Shown piece by piece: positions 33,796-45,690 of a stretch of 64,000 bases of DNA; the first letter of the stretch is position 1; every line of letters starts with the position of its first letter. This DNA is from Delphinus delphis (Eukaryota; Chordata; Mammalia; Artiodactyla; Delphinidae). The stretch is taken from NCBI RefSeq assembly GCF_949987515.2, contig NC_082692.2, positions 84,825,488-84,889,487 of the forward strand, in the 5' to 3' direction. The notes under the pieces are model-generated. The model did no database searches, was not told the origin of the DNA, and saw only the letters and a program-made list of their open reading frames with translations. A program made the position numbers and the translations under genes.

Positions 33796-34319
33796 TGCCT
33801 TACTCTAGATTAAATATGCAGGAAGAGGCCCCTTTGCATAAACACAAACACTCAGCAAATGAATAACTGGCTCAATCAGACGCCCGCTGTGCCTTCTACC
33901 TGTCCTCTCTCTGACGGGAGACACTGCCTGTTCCAAAGGACAAGGACTAAACTGGAGACAGTTAAATGTTCTGTTGCTATAATAACAATTAAAATGAATT
34001 GCATTCATTAGTAATTAAGAACTCACTCCTGGGTGGGGGGGGGGGTAATGTATGGCAGAGGGCGGGCAGGGCAGGGGGACATGGGGAATACAGGGCTACT
34101 GTTGTATCTCTAGCACTCCAAAAAGAACCTGGCCTAAGACACATCAGCAGAGTTTTACTGTAACTTGAATTTAGATCTTTAATATTCAATGAGAGGTTTG
34201 AACAATCACATGTTTTCGGCCACAATTTAAGGTCAGAAATACACCTCTTGTTTCTCTGCTTTGCCCCATTATAAACCGATCCTTGTGAGTCTGTACCTCC
34301 AGAAAGATCCGTTGCATCT

Positions 34320-34405
34320 ATGTGTAAATATTTACACGTATAAAATATATACACACATACATGCACATATATGTACATGCATATACATGCGTATATATGC
34401 TCTCA
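34320..34405. repeat. Alternating TA/CA/TG tract
   Basis: ATATATACACACATACATGC continues through ACATATATGTACATGCATAT to GCGTATATATGC. It is largely alternating purine-pyrimidine, with nested short palindromes such as GCATATATGC-like words. Such DNA can adopt left-handed or cruciform structure and is often length-variable. Confidence 0.75.
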
Positions 34406-36927
34406 CACAGAATATTCACACATATCTAATTAAAGAGAATAAACCAAACAAAACGTGTCCCTTTACACTCTTTAGTTCACTAATGATTTAAGAAAAACAA
34501 TTTGAGTCTTCCAAAAATACATCCCAAATGCCTGCCTTTCAAATGTCATCAATCCATGACCACTCATTTAAAAACATTACCCATATATTAGAAAGAATGC
34601 TTTTAACTGAGTGGCCTCAACCACTTATAATTTCAATTAAATAACATAATTACAGTCAACAATTTTCTCCATTTTGGCAGCAAATATGCCATACCTCAAC
34701 ATAATTTGTCCTTAGAACCAAGGAATTGAAGCAAGAGGAGAAACATGCGGGCACTAGGAATTCACTACTGCATTTTCTCAGCTCATGGAGTCAATTCATA
34801 CTCACCCCTAACCTCTTACTGTATGGTCCAGTTACATGTTGGTCTTAGTAACTTAATTATTTTTTAATAACCTTTGCAGTATTAAATGATTTCATTTGAA
34901 ACATAAATAAGATTACGTTCGTCTACGTCCTTTTAATGCCACATAGGACTTTGGGGGCAAATCCAGCACAGCTATTCCATAGAATGTGCCTACATTATTA
35001 CTTGGACTGAAAGAGGGTAGGTCACAGGTCTTTCACAGCCTCAGAGGATGTACCACGATCACGCTAGCCAAGGGAAATAAGGTGGCTTTCTATTTCCAAA
35101 GCGGGTTTTATTTTATTAACACCACACTGTTTCCTGGCTATATCACTCTGCCCCCAAAGCAAAAGAATATTACTGAAAAGTTTTAAAAAACTGTGACATA
35201 AACAAAAAAAAACGAATCTTAAACATATATTATGGTATAATACAGAGAGAAAATCTGAAAATTCCCAAAGTCCCCTGAAATACAATACAGGTTCTTTAAG
35301 AGGGAGTCCCCAAGAAACTCAAGATGCCTATTCTCTTCGCTGTTTTGTCTTGAAATGACCTTCCAAGTCAGGTGTTAGATAACCCTCTTGCATAGACTGT
35401 AGTGATCTAACCTTGATGCAAATAAACCATAGAACAAAATTTAATCAGTATATCACTGAGAAAAAGGCCTTTGTCCATCCCAGTGGAGCTTCTAATGACT
35501 GTTTTGGCAGTTCTAGCAGGTAGTTATGCTTCCCAGCTCATCTGCATCTCATACTGGTCGAGCAAGCTAATGGAAATGCTGTTAGTGGAATCCAATATTA
35601 ATGCTCTGTATCGTGCAAACCTCGATGCAACTGAATATATTACACAATTATAGGTAGTATCTAATTCCATAGGTATTAGATACTGTCCTCGAAATTAATA
35701 TTTTAATGAGGATAGTGAAATAAAGACGACGATCCAGGTAAGGGATCCACGCGTTGTGGCCCCAGCTAAGCTCCTTGCCGCCAGAGCACTGGATCCCTGA
35801 GCAAACAGCGCAGACACAGGGATTGTGACAAAAATCCGTATGCAAGCTTTACATGCTGAGTGACACATACTGATGCACAGAGTCAAAGATGTCATCCTCA
35901 CACGAGCGCCACTCGCTGCAAGCTTGAGAGAGAATGAAGGGGGGAAATGGCGGGGGGGGAGTTGCAGTGAGACCTCCAGAAAATAAACAGGGTGTACGGT
36001 TTCAAAGGGTGAAGACACAGACATTTCATTGTTCAAGCCAATTATCAGTGGAAAATAATAACAACAGATGGATTCAGAGTCACTGACTTTTCATATGCAC
36101 TTCATCTCGGCGGAACAGATGATAAAACGCGAGAGCTATCTCTAAAAGGCAAAACATCTTTCGGTAAAAGAACTCTACAGTCCAGATGGGGACCTTCTAA
36201 GGCTGCTGATTATCTTCTTATAATGTTGTAAGATAGACTTACTAAAACATTTCAAGAACTGATCAGATATGATGCGTACAATGGCTTCATTATTGGAAGG
36301 AGTTGCCTCAGACTTGTGACTAGACCAGGCAGAGATTTCAATAAGGTTAGGACTCTAAGTTTCCTGTTTTCTCATCAGGGACCACAGGTTCCAACTAAAA
36401 CTGGAATCTGTGCACAACAGGAGAATAAACCATGGCCCAAGGATCCTACATTTGGGCTCTTCTCTCGTTTGAGCAGAAGGAAAAAAAAAAGGGGGGGAGA
36501 GATAAACTGGGACTGTGAAAAGGACATTAAATTATCCTAAGCATTCCATCGTGATGGGAGAAAATTAGCTCCAAAGCAACTCCTTATTAAAAGCATTCAG
36601 TGATAAAATATCATCCTTTATATACAGTTAGAATATCTTAAATATACTTTCCACGGGTGACTGCAAAATCAAATGTGCTTGTAGTAGGAAATAAATATAA
36701 ATTTCAGGGACGGTGTGATAAACAGTTCGAATAAATGCCAAGCGAACACACAGGCAAGACCCACCAACCGACCCCAAAGCATTCCCACTTAACTTATATA
36801 TCAGCAAGTCAGACTCACAGGTAAAACACAATAGGTAAACCACAACCTGACAACTTGCTCTAAGAGGAAACGTTAAAATCTCTCATCAGATAAGCCCCAT
36901 TATTACTGGAAGAACAATGTAGCTGTT

Positions 36928-36960
36928 CTGTCTGTCTGTCTCCATCCATCCATCCATCCG
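36928..36960. repeat. (CTGT)n(CCAT)n tetranucleotide microsatellite
   Basis: Three CTGT units are followed by four CCAT units (GTCTGTCTGTCTCCATCCAT, then CCATCCATCCG). A compound simple repeat. Confidence 0.85.
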
Positions 36961-38774
36961 CCATCGATTCTATTACCTTCATTATTTTGCAAAAATCTCT
37001 GAACGGAAGTAAAATATGGTTGAAGTTACTGTGCTAAGGAAAAAGAAAAGCTGATCTTCCTGCTATTTACTAACATACTTAACATTTAAAAAATATTTTT
37101 ATGAACACACTGTTGACTTCACAAGTTTATAATGTAAGTAAAAAAAAAAAAATTTTTTTAAGAGCAAGGCTTTTCTTTCAAAGGACTCTGACAAAAGTAA
37201 ATTCGTAGCAGAACATACAAGCACGAAGAAATATCGCCAAGGGCCAAATTCTGCAACTGCTTTAAGAAGCAAACAAGAACACAAAAGACGTGTAATGCAA
37301 CCGTCTGGCTCGCCGCATACTTTATCAATGCCTCAACTTTCTCCCCCACCCCCCCCAGCCAGCCCACACCAATGCCACAAAACCAAATGGCTTCACTTCT
37401 GTTTCGTGCACAGCAAATTTACACAATGCACTCAGAATGCAAAAGTTGATTTTTACACATACACTCGTGTCTTAAAATTCTTCCTCACTTGAACCATCTT
37501 GTTGTCTTTGTTACTTATTTACAGTGGGGCTTCTTTGAAAAACCACTTGGAACTTCACTGTAAGAAAGATGTCCCCACAAGGATCGATCAGTTTAGGTTC
37601 AGAAGAATCCCCCTTCGAAATCTTCATCTCCACTATCTTGTGCCTTCTGTGATAATCGGACACCAGATGTCGACGTCTGAAAAAAGAATGCTAAAAGTGT
37701 TCCAATTGCACCTTTACTATTTTTGTCTTTTTGCTCTAAATTGTAGGTTGTTTCCCTCATTTATTATGTGAAATAACCACACTCACTTTGAATCACTGTC
37801 CTTGAACGTCAGCATGCCCGCTGGAATTTTTCCTTATTCGGCTCATTCTACATTTACTGAGCAACTACTGTGGTATCAGGAACTGGCCGAACAATGGGTG
37901 ATCAAAATCATCGTATCCCATATGACGACAGAAACTGCCTACTCCGGGAAACCAGCAACACCACATTTTATTAAAACATCTTCCACACCAGGTAGGCTGA
38001 AGCATCGTGTTCATGTACATATTTATGTGCGTAGATATTTGAAAAGTCATGGCACATCTGCAGGTATCCAGTTGCTTTCAAAGGTAGGAATTAAGACTTT
38101 CAATGGAAATCTCTTGCGGGTAAAATCAACATAGGTCGTCATAAATGGTTCTCACAAAGAGGCAACAATTAAAAACCACAATAACTGGGAACGAGAAGGC
38201 CTCACAGGCCAACTCTCCTCTCTGCTTTTCTGCAGGGGCAGGCTACAGGCAGGTGTTCTGGGTCAGGCAGGAGCTCTTGGTTGGAATCAAGGTTTGCATG
38301 GCAGGGGCCACGTCTGGTTTATTTCTGCTTTCTTGCTGACAATGGTTTCCCCCTGAATCCCTCTCCACGTTCCAGGATAAGAAGGCCTTGGCTATTTTCT
38401 CAAGGGGCTGATTTTCGGTTCCCTTGTGGCTGTTTCTGCCCGGGACCACAGAGGCTCCTGGTCGGGACAGCAGTGGTAATCTTAGGACACACACAGCGAA
38501 TCCGGCCACCGGGTGAACGAATCCGCTAATTGTTTAAACCTGCAGTCGCGTCTGGCCACCAGTTAGCAGACACAACTCGTGGCTGCCTAGCAGGCCTAGG
38601 TTAGCACAGCTGGAGCCAGATGACAAGCTCTTGAAGACATTCTTCCCGTGGCCACATCTGGCTCCTGGAGGCTTCAATCTTTGGCGAAACATTCTGTTTG
38701 GTTTTTCTGGGAACGTTTAGGCAACAGATAAAACTAGGCAGATTAATCTTGACTGTGTGCATTTCAGTTTGGGA
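36961..38774. other. Repeat-poor single-copy DNA, part 5
   Basis: An A/T-run lies at 37140-37159 and a C-run at 37345-37360. A faint old repeat trace (TTTACTGAGCAACTACTGTGG) lies near 37853. The 110-codon plus frame at 37802-38134 has no recognisable domain. Confidence 0.4.
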
Positions 38775-38895
38775 CAAATTAACAGAATGTAAACTCCATG
38801 AAGGCAAGGACTTCATCTGTCCTGCATGCTGTCTCTTAATACAGAACAGTAGCTACACATGGTCAATGTTCAATAAATATACGTGGAATGAACAC
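38775..38895 (+). mobile_element. L2 LINE 3' fragment
   Basis: GAATGTAAACTCCATGAAGG, CAAGGACTTCATCTGTCC, then a decayed middle and GTTCAATAAATATACGTGG follow the L2 3' terminal order. It marks the right edge of the repeat-poor block. Confidence 0.75.
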
Positions 38896-39385
38896 CACGA
38901 GTCGGCATGTAAGTTGAATAAAGAGAATCCTATATCTCACCCCAGCTCCTCAATCCCTCCGTTATATATACAATGGCTAACATTCCGGGTGCACGTAGAA
39001 AAGACCCTCAAAGTGGCTCCCGAGTTGCACTTTACTGCGGACATGTGCACCCAGGGAGACACACTCAAGAATGAACCCACTCACACAGTCCCTATAGGTG
39101 GGAAGACCTCCCAGCAATCTTTCCCTGAAAATAGCCCTCTCCCAGTATTACCCACATCCCGACTTTATTAGTCCTTAAACTGCAAAACTTGGCAGCTACG
39201 TGCCCCCAGTGCTCGCGAGTGACCCAAAAGCAGCAGCTTACCTTTTGGCCACCAGAGAAATGCCAAATGATGAGGCAAATTTTCCTGGCTCCTTTTCATC
39301 CCATTTCCTTTCCCAGGCCTCTCTTCCTGAATTCTCTGACATTTGCAGATCCCAGCTCCCTTCTACACTCAACTTTGACCCATCT
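38896..39385. other. Single-copy non-coding DNA
   Basis: No element or gene recognised. The 157-codon plus frame at 38698-39171 starts upstream and runs through the L2 fragment in an arbitrary frame, so it is not credible as a gene. Confidence 0.4.
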
Positions 39386-39580
39386 TTTTTTTTTTTTTTT
39401 CAAGATATTTTAAAATCAGTATTAGGCTTAATTTACATACAACAGAATTCATCAATTTTATGTGTACAATTTGATGAGCTTGGCCAAAAGTATACAGTCT
39501 TATAACCACCACCGCAATGTACACGACATAGAACATTCCCATCTTCCAAAGCTCACCATCGCTCTGGCTCCCACTAGAAA
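39386..39580 (-). mobile_element. Old L1 3' end
   Basis: T-run, then GGCTTAATTTACATACAACAG, AATTTTATGTGTACAATTTGATGAG, AACCACCACCGCAATGTACACG and ACATAGAACATTCCCATC. This is the antisense order of an old L1 3' UTR, 5'-truncated. Confidence 0.7.
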
Positions 39581-40374
39581 TACACTAAGAAATGCCAGGA
39601 TAATTTAGAACCCTGTGGGGCTCACCCTCTCGGCTCCTTAGCTGAAAAGGTTTCTGATATATACAGGATGCTGTATTAACACTGATACTAGGGAACCTGT
39701 AATCCTGACGACAATAAAGCTCTGCCGAATGCCCCCCAGAACTTGACAAACGAGGAGGGACATTTGGGAGGAGCCTGACGTGGCTGTCTGCGCGCGCGAT
39801 GCTGCTTCCCCAACCCAGCAAGTTAACGTTCCTAAAACAAGAATGGCTGAAAAGCGGCAGATGACTCTGACAAACTCAGCATATGGTCTTCAACGAAGCA
39901 AAGCTACTCAGAAGTGCACCAGATGAAGCTGTTGCCTGAACCTGCTCCCCTTTCTGTCAGGTAAAGCAGCACAGGTGGGGATGGGGTGATTCTTTTCTGT
40001 TCACTCTGAGTTTCTGAAAGGAGCTCTGCGTCCACCCTGAGGAACTGGGGGAGGAACTGCTCACCTTGTAAAAAGTGGGCCAGGGAGACTCCTAGAATAC
40101 CCCCAAAATGCCTCTCCTCCTTTGTTCCAGATTTTTGGAATTACTTTAAACATGGTTCGAAGGCCCTCCCGCAATCCCACAGTCACAAGGGGAGTTGAAG
40201 ATAATCAAGGGAGAAGCGGCACGACACGACACAAATGATACCCACCCAGTCCCTAGCTGCGAAGAGACTATAAAAACAACCAAAAGAAAACAGAAAGAAA
40301 ATTTTTCTAATTAGGGAAAAACCCTGAGGGCAGTTTTGGGGGGTCGGGGTGAAGGTGGCAAGGCCCAGGATGAA
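39581..40374. other. Single-copy non-coding DNA
   Basis: No element or gene recognised. A CG-rich word GCGCGCGATGC lies at 39790-39800, without a CpG island around it. Confidence 0.4.
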
Positions 40375-40387
40375 TATCTTCATTTCT

Positions 40388-40603
40388 TTTTTGTTTGTTT
40401 GTTTGTTTGTTGCGGTATGCGGGCCTCTCACTGCCGTGGGCTCTCCCGTTGCGGAGAACAGGCTCCGGACGCGCAGGCCCAGCGGCCATGGCTCACGGGC
40501 CCAGCCGCTCCGCGGCATGTGGGGTCTTCCCGGACCGGGGCACGAACCCGCGTCCCCTGCATCGGCAGGCGGACTCCCAACCACTGCGCCACCAGAGAAG
40601 CCC
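40388..40603 (-). mobile_element. CHR-type SINE with (TTTG)n tail
   Basis: Antisense copy with the tail read as TTTGTTTGTTTGTTTG on the plus strand, then GCGGTATGCGGGCCTCTCAC through the head CCACCAGAGAAGCC. The target-site duplication TATCTT(C/T)ATTTCTT flanks it at 40375-40388 and 40604-40617 with one mismatch. The tail is (CAAA)n in the sense direction. Confidence 0.96.
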
Positions 40604-40689
40604 TATCTTTATTTCTTAATGCTGCCTGGGGCTGCTTCAGTTAAAACTCAGTAGTCTGTAAAATAGTACCGCACAGTAGAGTTTAGTCT

Positions 40690-41200
40690 AGAATAGTTCA
40701 GACCTTACAAGCACAGATTCAAGTTCAAGACTTCAAAACTCAGCTCTGCTGCTTACTGGCCTTGTGAACTCAGGCAAGTTACTTCACTTCTCCACCCCTC
40801 AGTGTGCTCATCCACAAAAACGGGCTGAATGATAGAACATAATGTGCTTTCGAGGAATTAAGAGCATTAACATAAAAAAGTGCTTAGAAAAGTGCCTGGG
40901 GACTCCCTTGATGGTCCAGTGGTTAAGAATCCACCTTGCAATGCAGGGGACGCTGGTTTGATCCCTGGTCAGGGAAATAAGATCCCACATGCTGCGGGGC
41001 AACTAATCCCGTGTGCCGCAATGAAAGATCTCACGTGCCACAACGAAGATCACACGTGCCGCAACTAAGACCCGACGCGGCCCAAAAATAATTAAATAAA
41101 TAAATAGATATTTTAAAAGAGAAAGAAAGGAAGAAAGAAAGGGAAGGAAAAGTGCCTGGCACATAGTGAGTGCTAAGGAAAAGATAGCCACTGTTATTTT
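40690..41200 (+). mobile_element. MIR SINE split by a CHR SINE
   Basis: Sense MIR with the order CAAAACTCAGCTCTGCTGCTTACTGGC, CTTGTGAACTCAGGCAAGTTACTTCAC, AAAACGGGCTGAATGATAG, AAAGTGCCTGG [interruption] CACATAGTGAGTGCT. The AGTGCCTGG word is duplicated by the insertion at 40900, so the MIR is rejoined exactly by removing 40900-41159. Confidence 0.85.
40900..41146 (+). mobile_element. Older CHR-type SINE inside a MIR
   Basis: The head GGACTCCCTTGATGGTCCAGTGG carries a tRNA-like B box GGTTTGATCCC. The body repeats GTGCCGCAATGAAAG / GTGCCACAACGAAG / GTGCCGCAACTAAG, and the tail is ATTAAATAAATAAATAG then GAAA-rich. Perfect 13-bp duplications GAAAAGTGCCTGG lie at 40887-40899 and 41147-41159. This subfamily differs from the young 200-bp copies. 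Confidence 0.93.
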
Positions 41201-42769
41201 AACCAGGGATAATGTAACTGAAGTAAATCTAAAACTTCCCACGCTTGATTTCTATCATCTCTACAAGTTGTTAATAATATCTGGTTCTGTGCCATGCTAC
41301 AGGCTAGAAAAAAGGAAAGAACGTACAGCAGATTTTAAACTTAACAACACAGTGCTAAAATAAAATCAAAGTATTTATTTTCCTCCCTCAATATTAGCTG
41401 GAGAATCGTAAGTTTAAGACTGGGGTCTCACCGGTCTCAGTGGAGGGTAAATCATCAGCTGTAAGACAGCTACAGTCCAAGCGAGCGGCAACTGCTCGTC
41501 CCGCCAACGACCGAAAAGGACTTTGCGGCCATGTTCAAAGAAGGTAAGAGAAGAATCTGGCCTGAAACCCAAAGGTACTGAAACAGATTTTCTCGTACTT
41601 TTCAAGTCTGAGCATATAGATTCTGTTACTGATTTAGGGTCTTAAACAGTTTGTTTATTTTCTAAATGCCTTTCAGCTCACCTTTAATAACATGTTTCTT
41701 TGACTTGGCTGAACTATGCCTCAGAAGAATTACAAGCGGGAATACGGCTGGGTGAAAGGTTCAGTGAACTAATCCACACCTGGTCCATGTAAAAAAAAAA
41801 AAAAAAAAAAAAGGCTCATATTTTCCATATAGAAACATGTCTCTTTATATGAACCAGGCTTTCTTTTATTTAATTGCTAAGGCACTTTCTACACCACACA
41901 ATCTTGCATGAGCTTCTTCAGTGGGGTGGGGAAAAGGCCATAGGACCCCCACCCAGTCATTCCATGGAGTTTTATCAGTGACAGAAATAATAATAACAAT
42001 AATAATAATACAGCACAAACCCCATTTAGGATACGAAGTGATAGATTTATCTCACCAGAAATTCCTTGACCAAGTTTTACCAAGGACAAAAGACCAGCCT
42101 GTCCCCCCAGAAAACAGACCGGGGGTCAAATGAGATGTCTTGTGTCTTCATGACCAAAATTCAGATTTGTTCTACACCACCCATTGTGTGATCCGGACTT
42201 TTCAGTGGAGGGAATAAGGCTTATATGGGAAAAATCTCAGATGAGAGAGGAGAACACACACATTTTAGAGCTGAAAGGTACCTGTGAGGGGATCTAGCCA
42301 AGGCACTCCCTCCTGAGGAGCAGATTCATTGTGTGACTGAGACCGCACAGGTGATGTGGAAGAAAGCAAAGACAAGAGCCTCTGACTCCCAACAAATGTG
42401 GAAAAGAGACGGCTGGAGAAGATGGCCGTTGGGAACAACAATCACGTCAGAAGGAGATTTTGGAGCAGGGTCCTGTGAACAGCAAGAAGGCAAGACAAGG
42501 GACACAGGCATCACAAAGGTCCCCTGGACTGTGCCAGCCTGTTGCATATGAACTACAATCTAAACAAGCTAACTTTCTTCTAGAAAGTCATTCACTTCAG
42601 TGCTCCAGGTATCTTGTTTTTTCCTCTCAGTTTTATTCCTAAGAAAATGCCTTTTAATCAACTCTGGCTTGAAGTTAGTAGGAAAAGAGATTTTTCCACA
42701 CCCTGGATAAGAGGGGCCAGAGTGAAGTGGAAAGAACATTTCACTAGAAGGGAAGAGAAATGTGTTTCT
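41201..42769. other. Single-copy DNA with simple repeats
   Basis: A 22-nt A-run lies at about 41791-41812 and an (AAT)n tract at 41984-42010. Nothing else is recognised; a possible very old repeat trace lies near 42260-42350. Confidence 0.4.
41984..42010. repeat. (AAT)n microsatellite
   Basis: AATAATAATAACAATAATAA and onward: about eight trinucleotide units with one interruption. Confidence 0.85.
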
Positions 42770-42850
42770 ACTCCTGGATCCACCAGCGACTCTGCTAGAA
42801 TTTGGTAATCCTCTTCCCTTCTCCACACCTCAGTCACCTTGTTGGGAGAA
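42770..42850 (+). mobile_element. Probable MIR fragment
   Basis: TTCTACTCCTGGATCCACCAGCGACTC and CTCCACACCTCAGTCACCTT resemble the tRNA-derived end and core of MIR. It is short and diverged. Confidence 0.45.
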
Positions 42851-42925
42851 AGAGTGGTACCCAGGGATGATATTCAACTGGTACACAGTGGTTGCCTGAA
42901 GAAGTTGTTAAAATACTGAAATACT

Positions 42926-43137
42926 GTGCTTCCCTGGTGGCGCAGTGGTTCAGAGTCTGCCTGCCGATGGAGGGGACACAGGTTCGTGCCCCGGTCCGGG
43001 AAGATCCCACATGCCGTGGAGCGGCTGGGCCCGTGAGCCATGGCCGCTGAGCCTGCGCGTCCGGAGCCTGTGCTCCACAACGGGAGAGGCCACAACAGTG
43101 AGAGGCCCGTGTACCGCAAAAAAAAAAAAAAAAAAAA
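42926..43137 (+). mobile_element. CHR-type SINE with 13-bp target-site duplication
   Basis: Full sense copy from GTGCTTCCCTGGTGGCGCAG to GAGGCCCGTGTACCGC plus a 20-nt A-tail. ATACTGAAATACT is repeated at 42913-42925 and 43138-43150. Compared with neighbours it carries GTTCAGAG in the head and a GATGGAGG variant. Confidence 0.97.
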
Positions 43138-44364
43138 ATACTGAAATACTTGTATACAGGCTGGGAAACAGCCTTTGCCCCCAGGTTACCCAAGTACACC
43201 CTTGGCCACTACCTTGAACTTCCTAGGATCAGAAGCACAGAAAAGGATGTCCTAGCACCCTGCCCCAATGCTATGCTGGGTGTCCTTCCTGCACGGCCAA
43301 CGTCTCTGCTATACCTCTCAGCCATATTGACCAACAACCCCGATGCTTTGAGAAGCCCTTTTCCAAGGCTATGATGTAAGGACCATGAGGACGAGCTAGC
43401 TTATGGATGGAGGAAGCCACTACCTGGAGCCCAGTGAGAGACAGGAGGCCTGGGACAAGCCAAACAAAAGGCCCGTGAGGAACCCACCTTCCTCCCCAAG
43501 TTACTTTCCCCACTTGGAGCACTTAGATGTGGGCCTGGAGTCAGGAGGCAAATCAGTGGAATCTCAGGGCAAATCCTTAGGGCTAAAGTTGTCTCCAAAA
43601 CCTGGAAAGAAACCTATCATGTGAAACAGCTCTCAAAGTGAAATCCTGAGCTCTGAGGGACATTACGAACACATGTCATCAAATTATATTTACCGTGGAA
43701 AGCTCTAGTAGCTCAGACTTTCTACTCTGCTTCTACAACTCTTTAGGAAAAGGAATATTTCTCTATCCAACGTTCCAAATTTCCACAGCAGAGTCAAGGC
43801 ATTATACATGTCGAAATACATAGGAAAGGAACAAAAAAATCTCATTACTGTCGTTCCCTTCAACCGTCTGTACCTTCTTTGCCACCACTACTCAAAAGTC
43901 ACTCCAACGTTCTGCTGGCTGACGTGACACCACGTTGTCACTTGATCAGGTGAGAGGTACCACGTGGTATGAATACTGATCCACAACCACATACTAAATG
44001 GGAATTTGCAAAGGCGTGCTCCGGAGACAAAGACGTAACTGTACAGAAATATTAACTAAGAATTTAAGTAAGCGGGCTCCCTGGAGAAAAAAAAAAAAAA
44101 AGTTCTGAAGTAGCAATACAAACTATATTTAATAGCAACAAAAAGTATTTTCTTTTTGGGAGAGCAATCTGGGCTTCTAAAAGTGACTGCCTTTCGCGTG
44201 ACTTAGGACACTACAGTATGCCTGAATTCTTCCACTTCCTAAAACACAAATGCTAGGCACCCCAATTCTACCTCGTGAAAGTTCGTTTTTTAGATTCACC
44301 TTCTCCCAAATACAATACGCAAATAAAAAAGCTATTTTGAGACCTGTTTTCTCCGCCGCCCACC

Positions 44365-44374
44365 AACAATTGTT
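44365..44374. promoter_or_regulatory. Palindromic SOX-like site AACAATTGTT
   Basis: A perfect 10-bp palindrome containing two opposed ACAAT half-sites, the core recognised by SOX-family HMG proteins. It lies in repeat-free DNA close to CCGCCGCCC and AAGCGCTCG words. Chance occurrence is common. Confidence 0.2.
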
Positions 44375-45661
44375 ATTTTCCTAAGCGCTCGAGTATCACA
44401 AGTCCCAAAGAACATATGTTCCCAAGGAAGGAAAAAAAAAACGGGCTCTAGAACTAATACACAATGAAAAATAAATTTAAAGCAGCCTTCTGGTCTGACA
44501 TAAGAATATAAAAATGATATGAGCAGGAACAGCCTAGTTTACATACTTTTCAGTCACAGCTGCTGCTCTAAAACCACAATACCTTTAAAATGACATTTTA
44601 AGGAAACAGATACGGCAAGGGTGTAGCTGTAGCTGTAGCTGGATGAAGCTATCGCTGAATTCAAGGGGCTTCTCTTTCTATGCGCTTACTTTATACGACC
44701 CTGTACACTGGCACAATTAAGAGGAAAAGAGTGATTCACTTTTAAATAATGTCATGATAAACCGAGCAGATTACAAATAATTTTACCCAAGAGGACTTTT
44801 TTTTTTTCTTTCTCCTTTAAAATCACCAGACTCAGACATCAAAACAGAGTATCAGGGACAGGAGGAACAAGTCCTCTCTTCTTGGTTAATATTTAATCGG
44901 GTGCTAAAAACTTCTTGGAGAGACCTCTGCACCTCCAGTGACAAGGTGCACAAGAGGCTCCTCTCTCTTCAGAAGATGCAGGCCCTTCCCTGAATAAATG
45001 AAAATAACATACAATTAAATCAGACTGTTCAATTAATAAATTACTTCGGTGGACCTCGAAGGCCAAGTCGTATTTAATTACATAATTTAAAAAATATTTG
45101 CACGTTGCAATCACTGAAATTGCCTTTGAGGTTTCATAATACACACTTAACACTTGAGTTAGAGAACAAATTTATTTAATAAATGCAGGCCTAAGAGCTA
45201 GAAGGCCATACCACTCACACTGCAAAATCACTTAGCACATCCTCAGAAAAAGCAAATAAACTTTTCCGCTATTTAGACGTGGGCTGCTGTTGAATGTCAG
45301 GAGAGGCTGGCTGGTTTTTTGTCCATTTTCTCTGTCATGTGTTGCCTGTAAATCTAACCACTTTGAGAGGTAATTAGAATAGAGCTAAGGGACAAAATGG
45401 TTCCAGTTAAAGATAAAGATAAACTAAGGTGGAAGATGTCAAGAACCCGGTAGTAAAAACCTCTTCAGAGTAAAACAAAGAGAAGTCGTACTACCGCCCC
45501 ATTTTGCATTCCTTAGAATCCCAAAATACACCATAAATTAACATGGTTCCTGAGTGTAAAGACGTGTTCCATTAGGGAAGCGCACACAAACTTAGGGTTG
45601 AGGAGGACATTCATAAAAGGGATAGAATTACGTGGTGTCCAAAAAGAGGGCAGAGACGTTT

Positions 45662-45690
45662 TAAAGTGACTGCATTTCTTAGTCACTTTA
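45662..45690. repeat. Perfect 10-bp inverted repeat (hairpin)
   Basis: TAAAGTGACT, a 9-nt loop GCATTTCTT, then AGTCACTTTA. The arms are perfect complements. It is not followed by a T-run and is not part of a recognised transposon end. Confidence 0.85.

Larger units (their letters stand above)
33421..36927. other. Repeat-poor single-copy DNA, part 4
   Basis: It contains a G-run at 34032-34045, an alternating purine-pyrimidine tract at 34320-34405 and a short G-run near 35950. The stretch 35450-35660 is free of repeats and open in one frame for 60 codons, and has a texture compatible with conserved non-coding DNA. No gene is recognised. Confidence 0.4.

Noticed and set aside
36928..36960. CRISPR-like array
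   Set aside because: A short tetranucleotide microsatellite with no spacers, and the genome is mammalian.
38698..39171. 157-codon plus-strand frame
   Set aside because: It crosses an L2 fragment and has no domain or splice support.
39785..39802. CpG island
   Set aside because: Only one short CG-rich word; the surrounding 500 bp is CpG-depleted.
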